From NCBI GenBank assembly GCA_964371945.1, contig CAYJPA010000053.1, positions 1 to 40,370 of the forward strand: a stretch of DNA of 40,370 nt. Reading direction: 5' to 3'. A model generated the notes under the pieces. The model was not told the origin of the DNA and made no database searches. It saw nothing but the letters and a program-made list of their open reading frames with translations. The stretch is from CAYJPA01 sp964371945 (GTDB taxonomy: Bacteria > Chloroflexota > Chloroflexia > Thermomicrobiales > UBA6265). Made by a program: the position numbers and the translations under genes. Positions within the stretch are counted from its first letter, which is position 1. Each line of letters opens with the position of its first letter. Positions 34,272-40,370 of the stretch are shown here, piece after piece.

Positions 34272-35456
34272 CTACAGGTTCAACCCCGCCAAAGCCGGCA
34301 ATCGCTCCAGTCTTATCGCTGCTTCGGTGAGTGTGGCGTCGCTCTTGGCGAAGCAGAACCGGGCCAACTTTGCCGCCCTGCGCGTGTCCTGATAGAACGC
34401 GGATGGGGGGACCGCGGCCACACCGACCTCGGTCACCAAATAGCGGCAAAAGTCCGCGTCGTTGGCAAAATCGAGGTGGCTGAAATCGGCCATTAGGAAG
34501 TAGCTGCCTGAGACCGCTAAAGTCGGCAATCCGCTCCTGTTCAGCGCGTTACACAGGAGGTCGCGCCGAGCCGTGTATTCCGCGGCCAGCACCTGGTAGT
34601 AGCCACGTTCCTCCGCGGTTTCGAGCGCCAGCGCCATCGCGTCCTGGAAGGGAGTTGCCGAGGCGAAGGTCACGAACTGGTGAACCGCGCGGATCGCTGC
34701 ATTGAGCGACGCCGGCCCCAGCGCGAACCCGATCTTCCAACCGGTCATGCTGAAGGTTTTGCCGAACGAGTTGATCGTGAGTGTTCGTTCCCACATGCCG
34801 GGCAGTGTCGCCAGCGAAATGTGCTCCGCTCCGTCATACGTGATCCGGTCATAGACCTCATCGGTGATGACGAGTAGATCGCGTTCACTAGCAAGGCCGG
34901 CGATCGCTTCGAGCTCGGCGCACACGAAGACTTTGCCGGTCGGATTGTGCGGTGTGTTGAGCAGCAATACTTTGGTTCGGGGAGAGATCGCCGCTCGCAG
35001 TGTGTCGATGTCATACGACCAGTCCGGTGGTTGCAGCGTCACCGGGACTAGTCGTGCTCCCGCCAGAATGGCGCCTGTCGCGTAGGAATCGTAGAAGGGC
35101 TCGAACGCGACCACCTCGTCGCCCGGCCCGAGAAACGCCTGCAATGCGTCGAAGATCGCCTCGGTCGCGCCACTGGTCACCGTAATCTCGCGGTCAAGAT
35201 CAATCTCGCGCCCGAACGCCTTGCCCCACATGCCAGCGATCGCTTTGCGCAGTCGAGGCGCCCCATGTGACACGGCGTACTGATTGAGATCGGTATCGAT
35301 CGCGGCTTTGGCGGCTTCCTTCACGAAATCTGGGCCGGGAAAGTCTGGAAAACCCTGCCCGAGATTGACGGCAGCGTGCTTCACGGCAAGCTGGCTCATC
35401 TCGGCGAAGATCGAAGTGCCGAATCCGCGGATCTTCTCCGCCGCGAAGCGATCCAT
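34272..35456 (-). CDS. Class I aminotransferase (methionine/kynurenine type)
   Basis: The 394-residue PLP enzyme is of fold type I. It has LGQGFPDFPGP near the N-terminus, typical of the YbdL/kynurenine aminotransferase group, TSGATEA (phosphate site), NTPHNPTGK, DEVYDRITYDG, and the PLP Lys233 in NSFGKTFSMTGWKIG. FCFAKSD near the end supplies the position of the carboxylate-binding Arg (RFCFAK). It would transaminate methionine or aromatic amino acids with a 2-oxo acid. It begins eight bases after the stop of the oligopeptidase gene, so peptide breakdown and amino-acid use are probably co-expressed. GAAGGA precedes the ATG, inside the end of pepF. Confidence 0.92.
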   Translation of the reverse strand: MDRFAAEKIRGFGTSIFAEMSQLAVKHAAVNLGQGFPDFPGPDFVKEAAKAAIDTDLNQYAVSHGAPRLRKAIAGMWGKAFGREIDLDREITVTSGATEAIFDALQAFLGPGDEVVAFEPFYDSYATGAILAGARLVPVTLQPPDWSYDIDTLRAAISPRTKVLLLNTPHNPTGKVFVCAELEAIAGLASERDLLVITDEVYDRITYDGAEHISLATLPGMWERTLTINSFGKTFSMTGWKIGFALGPASLNAAIRAVHQFVTFASATPFQDAMALALETAEERGYYQVLAAEYTARRDLLCNALNRSGLPTLAVSGSYFLMADFSHLDFANDADFCRYLVTEVGVAAVPPSAFYQDTRRAAKLARFCFAKSDATLTEAAIRLERLPALAGLNL

Positions 35457-35464
35457 CGTCGACG

Positions 35465-37315
35465 CTATCCTTCCAGTGCTCCGCGATCGGCCAGATGCTC
35501 GAGCTCGGCGATCGTCGCGTCGAACTCATTGAGCGCTTGGCGAACCGGCTCGGGCGACTCGAGATCGACGCCTGCTTCGCGCAAGATATTGAGCGGGTAA
35601 TCGGCCCCACCCGCCCGCAGCATGTTGAGAAAACGCTCGGTCGCGGGCTCACCTTCGTCGCGAATCGCCCGAGCCAGCGCCACCGCCGCCGAAATGCCCG
35701 TCGCATATTGGAAAACGTAAAACGCGCCGTAGAAATGCGGCACCCGGCTCCAGCCGAGTTTCGTTCGCTCGTCGTTCAAAACACCTGGAACGTAGGCGCC
35801 GAAGACTTCGCCGTAGGCGTTACAGAGCGATTCGAGCGTCAGCGGCTCGCCTCGCTCCGCCACTTCATGCGTCTTTAGCTCGAACTCGGCAAACATCGCC
35901 TGCCGCACCAGCGTGCCTGAAATGGTGTCTGCCAGGCGGTTGAGAATCGCGAACCGTCCCTTGACCTCCTCGTCCGGCGTTTCGCGCAGCAGTTGCCAGG
36001 TCAACAGGATCTCGTTGATCGTGGAAGCGATCTCCGCCAGGAAGATGCTGTACTGGGCGTCGTGATATGGTTTCGCGCGATCGGCATAGAAACTGTGCAT
36101 CGCGTGACCGGCTTCGTGGGCCAACGTGAAAACATGATCGATCGTCCCATTCCAGTTCATGAGAATGACCGGCGGCCGGCCATATGCTCCCCAAGAATAG
36201 GCGCCCGATCGCTTGCCCTTCGTTTCGCGGACGTCAACCCAGCGACCCCTCAATCCGGAAACCAGGTCGTTGACGTAGTCGTTACCCAGGGCTGCCACTC
36301 CACGGGCGACCACATCGACCGCCTCGTTATAGGTGTAGGTTCGCTCCGGTTCCGGGGCGAGCTGGACGTAGAGATCGTAGAGCGCAAGATCGTCGATTCC
36401 GAGCGCGCGGCGGCGCAGCGCGTGATAGCGCTCGATCGCTGGCCGCGCCTCTTTGGCCGCGGTAAGCAAACTGTCATAGACGGACCCGGGGATGTTGTAT
36501 CCGAAGAGGGCCGCGTCGCGAGAGGTGGGGTGATTTCGCGCTTTCGCGTAAAAAACGTCCTTACGAACCGATGACGCGTGGATGGACGCGAGCGTGTGCT
36601 GGTGTGCCTCGTACGCACTCATGAGCGTCTCGAATGCATTCTTTCGAACGGTGCGGTCTTTGCTCTCGATCAGAACCTGATATCGGCCCTTCGTTAGTTT
36701 GACCTCATTGCCCTCAGCATCGATCACCGTGCCGTATTCGAGATCGGCGTTGTCAAGAGCGCTGAAAATCTCACGCGGCGCGCGAGAGAGATCGGTGATC
36801 TGGGCCAGAAGCTCCTCGACCTCGATCGAGCGCGTGTGCGGAGCGTGCCTCCGCAGATCGTCAAGCACATGAAGATAGGGTTTGAGCTCCTCGCGGGAGA
36901 TGAAGCTCTGCCAGCGATCCGCGGGAATCGCGATCACTTCCGGATCGAAATAGGCCAGCGCCTCTCCGACCTCGATCGACAGAGCCGTTGCCCGGTCCAT
37001 TCGACCGAGCGAATCGCTGTCGGACGTGTTCTCATCCAGTTTGAGACGGCCGTAAACATAGAGACGCTCGAGCAATTCACGAACCGCCAGGGAGTCTTCG
37101 ATCGCCAGCTTCAACCGTTCCGCTGAATCCCCCAGATGTCCGCGATGCGACGCTGCCATCGCGGTCAGCTCGCGCGCTCGATCGAAATCCGCCTCCCATT
37201 TCGCCTCGTCCGCATAGATTGTCGTCAAGTCCCAGGTTTCAAGGACCGAAACCTGATCGCGCGTCACCAATTCTGCTTGCACACTCAACGAACCACACTC
37301 CTGACAATGGGACAT
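35465..37315 (-). CDS. pepF: Oligoendopeptidase F (M3B metallopeptidase)
   Basis: The 616-residue cytoplasmic zinc peptidase cleaves short peptides. The zinc site is HEAGH at 400-404 with Glu428 in FLAEIASTINE. GAYSWGAYGRPPVILMNW upstream and HFYGAFYVFQYATG downstream are the family's substrate-cleft motifs. The ATG at 37315 has no ribosome binding site. A TTG at 37288 has CAGGAG nine bases upstream and gives an N-terminus closer to homologues, so the first nine residues (including C4 and C7) are doubtful. It heads an operon with the aminotransferase and is divergent from nadA. Confidence 0.93.
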   Translation of the reverse strand: MSHCQECGSLSVQAELVTRDQVSVLETWDLTTIYADEAKWEADFDRARELTAMAASHRGHLGDSAERLKLAIEDSLAVRELLERLYVYGRLKLDENTSDSDSLGRMDRATALSIEVGEALAYFDPEVIAIPADRWQSFISREELKPYLHVLDDLRRHAPHTRSIEVEELLAQITDLSRAPREIFSALDNADLEYGTVIDAEGNEVKLTKGRYQVLIESKDRTVRKNAFETLMSAYEAHQHTLASIHASSVRKDVFYAKARNHPTSRDAALFGYNIPGSVYDSLLTAAKEARPAIERYHALRRRALGIDDLALYDLYVQLAPEPERTYTYNEAVDVVARGVAALGNDYVNDLVSGLRGRWVDVRETKGKRSGAYSWGAYGRPPVILMNWNGTIDHVFTLAHEAGHAMHSFYADRAKPYHDAQYSIFLAEIASTINEILLTWQLLRETPDEEVKGRFAILNRLADTISGTLVRQAMFAEFELKTHEVAERGEPLTLESLCNAYGEVFGAYVPGVLNDERTKLGWSRVPHFYGAFYVFQYATGISAAVALARAIRDEGEPATERFLNMLRAGGADYPLNILREAGVDLESPEPVRQALNEFDATIAELEHLADRGALEG

Positions 37316-37398
37316 CGTAGTCGCTCAACAACTCAATAATACGGGCAACGTTGCTTCGTGGACGACGCCGCGGTCGTGAACCGCCTCCCCAAACTCGA

Positions 37399-37425
37399 GT
37401 TAGTGTCATCTTGACAATTACTAAC
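37399..37425 (+). promoter_or_regulatory. Bipartite palindrome over the nadA promoter (candidate operator)
   Basis: GTTAG, TGTCA, spacer TCT, TGACA, then ATTA and CTAAC form a two-part palindrome (37399-37425) with the right half stretched by four bases. It covers the -35 box TTGACA. Its position and symmetry fit a repressor site for NAD synthesis. TTAGTGTCA-like half sites resemble what I recall of NrtR boxes, but this needs a motif comparison. Confidence 0.5.
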
Positions 37426-37439
37426 GGAGTGTTGATAAT
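37411..37439 (+). promoter_or_regulatory. Strong sigma-70-type promoter of nadA
   Basis: A perfect -35 box TTGACA (37411-37416), a 17-nt spacer and GATAAT (37434-37439) form the best promoter in the window. Transcription would start near 37446, about 118 nt before the nadA ATG. Confidence 0.75.
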
Positions 37440-37563
37440 CCTGTGAACGGCTCGCGGCCGGCACATTTGCCGGCTTGGACCCGCCGTCAATGACCTCCGG
37501 CGAATGGATCGGAGGAGCGCGAGTGTCTGCATAGGCTGCCTCGCGCTGTTGGAGTCGATGTTG

Positions 37564-38805
37564 ATGGTTAGTGCTGCTCCCCTTCTCGTCCATCGTGAGC
37601 TCGAATTCGGAAGCAAGCCCTCGAGTTGGTTTCCGGACGCGCAACTTTCCTCCGCCGATTGTGCTCCCGAGGAAGGCGTCGGAGCCTACGAAACGCTCAG
37701 GCGCCTCGACATCACTCCCCTGCGGCAACAACACATTCCACGCGAGTATTTCAAACTCCCCTCGGATGAACGCACCGAACGGATTTGGGCTCTCCGGCGA
37801 GAGCTCGGAGAAAGTCTCACTATTCTGGGCCATCATTACCAGCGGGATGAGGTCATTCAGTTCGCCGATTTCCGGGGTGATTCATTCAAGCTCTCCCAGC
37901 GGGCCGCATCGCAAAGCGAAGCCGAGCTCATCCTCTTTTGCGGTGTGCACTTTATGGCCGAGAGCGCTGATATCCTCTCTAGGCCCTATCAACATGTGAT
38001 CTTGCCCAACCTCGAAGCCGGCTGCTCAATGGCCGACATGGCCAAGTCCGACGATGTCGAGGCTTGCTGGAACGCGCTCGAGGCGAACGGTATTGTCGAT
38101 GTCGTTCCCGTCACCTACATGAACTCAGCCGCAAGCCTCAAGGCATTTTGTGGCCGCAACGGCGGCATCGTCTGCACATCGTCGAACGCGCCACGAGTTT
38201 ACGACTGGGCATTCGAGCGCGGCTCCAAAATCCTCTTCTTCCCCGACGAGCATCTCGGTCGCAACACTGGGTTCGCAAAGGGCGTCCCCCTAGACAAGAT
38301 GGTGGTCTGGGATCCATTCCAGCCACCCGGCGGCAACACGCTCAAAGCGCTCCGCGATGCGACACTCATCCTTTGGAAGGGCTATTGCTCCGTCCACGCT
38401 CGTTTCTCGGTCGAGCAGATCGAAGGCGCGCGTGCCTCCTACCCGGATGTCCATGTAATGGTGCATCCCGAGTGCCGGCTGGAGGTCGTGCAGGCGGCCG
38501 ATTCGAACGGCTCCACCGAATTCATCGTCGATCGGCTCCGCGCGGCGCCCAGCGGAACGACTTTCGCGGTCGGCACCGAAATCAATCTGGTCAATCGCAT
38601 GCAACATGAGATGCCGGACAAGCGCATCTTCTGCCTCGATCCGGTGATCTGTCCATGCTCGACGATGTACCGGGTCCACCCAGCCTACCTACTATGGACA
38701 CTCGAGCACTTGGTAATGGGCGAGGTCGTCAACGAAATCTTGGTCGATCCCGCAATACGACGAGACGCGCTGGTCGCATTGGATCGCATGCTCGCGGTCC
38801 CGTAG
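37564..38805 (+). CDS. nadA: Quinolinate synthase
   Basis: NadA condenses iminoaspartate with dihydroxyacetone phosphate to quinolinate in de novo NAD synthesis and holds a [4Fe-4S] cluster. With the ATG at 37564 (GGAG nine bases upstream) the product has 413 residues. Cluster ligands are probably Cys154 (LEAGCSMADM), Cys304 (MVHPECRLEV) and Cys363 (VICPCSTMYR). Other signatures are ILGHHYQRDEV, TYMNSAAS, FFPDEHLGRNTG and GYCSVHARF. The length fits the longer NadA subgroup. No nadB or nadC lies beside it. Starts at 37504 and 37558 are alternatives. Confidence 0.95.
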   Translation: MVSAAPLLVHRELEFGSKPSSWFPDAQLSSADCAPEEGVGAYETLRRLDITPLRQQHIPREYFKLPSDERTERIWALRRELGESLTILGHHYQRDEVIQFADFRGDSFKLSQRAASQSEAELILFCGVHFMAESADILSRPYQHVILPNLEAGCSMADMAKSDDVEACWNALEANGIVDVVPVTYMNSAASLKAFCGRNGGIVCTSSNAPRVYDWAFERGSKILFFPDEHLGRNTGFAKGVPLDKMVVWDPFQPPGGNTLKALRDATLILWKGYCSVHARFSVEQIEGARASYPDVHVMVHPECRLEVVQAADSNGSTEFIVDRLRAAPSGTTFAVGTEINLVNRMQHEMPDKRIFCLDPVICPCSTMYRVHPAYLLWTLEHLVMGEVVNEILVDPAIRRDALVALDRMLAVP

Positions 38806-38877
38806 CTCGCGCGTAAAACGTGAGTGCAATTCAAGCCTGTTTTCATCCCGCTGCAGGCCTATCGCAACGGAGCAGCT

Positions 38878-39342
38878 ATGAGCTCGACAACCAGTACCCC
38901 AGATGTTGGAGACGTCGCGCCCGATTTCACGCTCAAAGGAGCGAGTGGCAATGAAGTAACCCTGAGCACTTCAAAGGGCAGGCGTCGCGCACTGTTGGTC
39001 TTCTATCCGGGGGATATGACCAGCGGCTGCACCGATCAGCTCTCTGCCCTGCGCGACACACTGGCGGATTTTCACGAGGTCGACACAGATCCGTATGGGG
39101 TCAACGAAGGCGACGCCGAGAGCCATCAGCGCTTTATCGACGAGCTCGATCTGCCGTTCGACCTGCTCATCGACGAGGGTTTTGCCGTTTCAGCCGCATA
39201 CAACGCGCTTAGGCCGGAAGGCAACCGCATTCTGCGAACCGTGGTCATCATCGGCAAAGACGGCAAGATCATCTTCCGGGCTCAGGGCGCTCCTTCGCCG
39301 GGAGAATTGCTGGCAGCGATCTCGAACGCCAAAGACGCATAA
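38878..39342 (+). CDS. Peroxiredoxin (AhpC/TSA, 1-Cys type)
   Basis: The 154-residue thioredoxin-fold peroxidase has the peroxidatic Cys51 in FYPGDMTSGCT, where the T-x-x-C motif is present. The resolving Cys five residues later in Bcp/PrxQ proteins is absent (CTDQLS), and no other cysteine occurs, so it must be recycled by an external thiol. VGDVAPDFTL and a late Arg (RILRTVVIIGKDGKI) complete the signature. GGAG precedes the ATG at 38878; a longer frame from 38824 has no support. A strong palindromic terminator follows. Confidence 0.9.
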   Translation: MSSTTSTPDVGDVAPDFTLKGASGNEVTLSTSKGRRRALLVFYPGDMTSGCTDQLSALRDTLADFHEVDTDPYGVNEGDAESHQRFIDELDLPFDLLIDEGFAVSAAYNALRPEGNRILRTVVIIGKDGKIIFRAQGAPSPGELLAAISNAKDA

Positions 39343-39400
39343 TGACGGGAAGTAAGGCCCCTGAGAACGTTCTCAGGGGCCTTGCTTCGCGTCACTTTTT
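39343..39400 (+). terminator. Palindromic terminator between convergent genes
   Basis: A perfect 30-nt palindrome (39354-39383, AAGGCCCCTGAGAA with its complement around CG) is extended by CTT/AAG and TGACG/CGTCA pairs to 39343-39394 and followed by TTTTT on the plus strand. It overlaps the stop codon of the converging minus-strand gene, so both transcripts probably end here. Confidence 0.85.
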
Positions 39401-40370
39401 CAGCCAATAGGGTTCGGTCCCGAAATACTGGTGCACCGCGAGCTCGTCCTTGCGGCTAAACGGCATGGCCGGATCGTAATCAGGTGCGCCGCCAAGCCGG
39501 TCGCGTTCAACCCGCGCCCGAATGTTCTCTTCGTCGAACTCAATCATGTCGCACGGCACCGCGTTTCTGTTCCGGCCAATCCCGAGCAGTCCCCCATGGC
39601 CTACAACCACATATCGCACTATTGATTCGTCGATCGAATCGACCAGCAGATCGTCGGCTTCTCCGAGTGACTCGCCGCTCGAATCGACCACCGTTATCCC
39701 ACAGCGTTGAGATGCAGCGATGGTCGCGTTCGACTCCGCGCATGCATGACGGAGCGCGACCACGACATCGGCAACGATCACCTCGGAGGCGTGCTCAGCC
39801 TGGGGATGGGCGATCCAGCGTTCCGCTTCAGCCACGACCTCGCCCGATGTCCGCGCCTGACCAATGAAGACGGCGCTGAAATCGGCAAACGTGCGACGGG
39901 ACGATACGACCTGCTCTTCATCTGCCGCGGTAACCGCGATCAGCACCGAACCGGCACTCAGACGTTGTTCGAGGTAATGCGATTCATCGGCCGTGAATCC
40001 AAACTTCTCAAACGCGAGTCCGACATTCCCGACTCGCCGCGTGTCGTCTGAATCTTGGGCTCGTTCAGGCTCTTCCGCTGGTTGATCTGATCGCATCTTG
40101 GCGAGCACAACACCAATCGGGCCTGCCGCCAGAAACGTTCCATGATCCGAAACAAGCAGAGCCGCCAGCCCGGTCAGCCAATTGCTGACCGACGACATCG
40201 CCGTATCCATCACGGCCCTGGTAACGTCGATTGGGTGGCTCTTCGATTCCCCGATCACGGAGCGGTCGCGTGCAAGAACTGAAATGCTGGCGGACGGCCG
40301 CGAGGCTTTGCGCAAAGCGTTGAGCGCCTGCTCCGCGTCGATTTCATCGTCGAACAGCCCAACCACGGTC
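39392..40370 (-). CDS. PRC-barrel protein with stress-protein-like N-terminus, 5' end cut
   Basis: At least 325 residues are visible; the frame is still open at the window edge. The N-terminal part (VVGLFDDEIDAEQALNALRKA) resembles the general stress protein 17M / DUF1269 type that starts Gly-rich membrane-associated domains. A hydrophobic Ala/Gly stretch (GLAALLVSDHGTFLAAGPIG) follows. The C-terminal part contains a PRC-barrel domain (CGITVVDSSGESLGEADDLLVDS, then RYVVVGHGGLLGIGRNRNAVP). A GTG at 40366 could be a start but has no visible ribosome binding site, because the sequence ends. A stress-related or photosynthesis-unrelated structural role is inferred. The stop lies in the shared terminator. 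Confidence 0.7.
   Translation of the reverse strand, partial: TVVGLFDDEIDAEQALNALRKASRPSASISVLARDRSVIGESKSHPIDVTRAVMDTAMSSVSNWLTGLAALLVSDHGTFLAAGPIGVVLAKMRSDQPAEEPERAQDSDDTRRVGNVGLAFEKFGFTADESHYLEQRLSAGSVLIAVTAADEEQVVSSRRTFADFSAVFIGQARTSGEVVAEAERWIAHPQAEHASEVIVADVVVALRHACAESNATIAASQRCGITVVDSSGESLGEADDLLVDSIDESIVRYVVVGHGGLLGIGRNRNAVPCDMIEFDEENIRARVERDRLGGAPDYDPAMPFSRKDELAVHQYFGTEPYWLKK

Overview
The window is a GC-rich bacterial chromosome segment. It probably comes from a Chloroflexota member of Thermomicrobia type. That placement is an inference from gene content (a DUF2851 gene, an F420/PPOX-type oxidoreductase, a long-form nadA, a FluG-like amidohydrolase plus glutamine-synthetase pair, frequent GTG and TTG starts), not from a marker-gene comparison. 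I found no rRNA, tRNA or CRISPR array.

The left third (about 0.4-13.5 kb) is a surface-protein locus. It holds a 2,109-residue Gly-rich protein with a C-terminal LPSTG anchor (minus strand), a gene-poor stretch of about 1.4 kb, a secreted six-blade propeller-like protein, and a second 1,165-residue secreted Gly-rich protein (plus strand). The two Gly-rich proteins share a GGNAT-type short repeat but have different long repeats: six units of 310-340 residues with paired cysteines in the first, four units of about 180 residues in the second. Both genes have GTG starts and leaders that can fold. This is the least familiar part of the window.

From 13.5 to 26 kb come mostly single genes and small operons. 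They are a PPOX-family oxidoreductase, an orphan Tat-exported solute-binding protein, aroE translationally coupled to a prepilin peptidase, a secreted bicupin/SH3 protein, mltG divergent from miaA, a degenerate receiver/GGDEF protein, a two-domain sulfurtransferase followed by sufU, and a secreted coiled-coil protein. Between the bicupin gene and mltG lies a 640-bp element: a REP-associated transposase (RAYT) gene bounded by two inverted 38-bp REP sequences, each starting with GTAG. The stop codon of the transposase lies inside one of these REPs.

The right part (26-40.4 kb) is metabolic. It has DUF2851, a short-chain dehydrogenase, a possible amine module (amidohydrolase, glutamine-synthetase homologue, Orn/Lys/Arg decarboxylase, tandem GNAT), a six-helix membrane protein, an operon of oligoendopeptidase F and a class I aminotransferase, nadA behind a strong promoter that overlaps a bipartite palindrome, a 1-Cys peroxiredoxin, and a PRC-barrel protein cut by the window edge.
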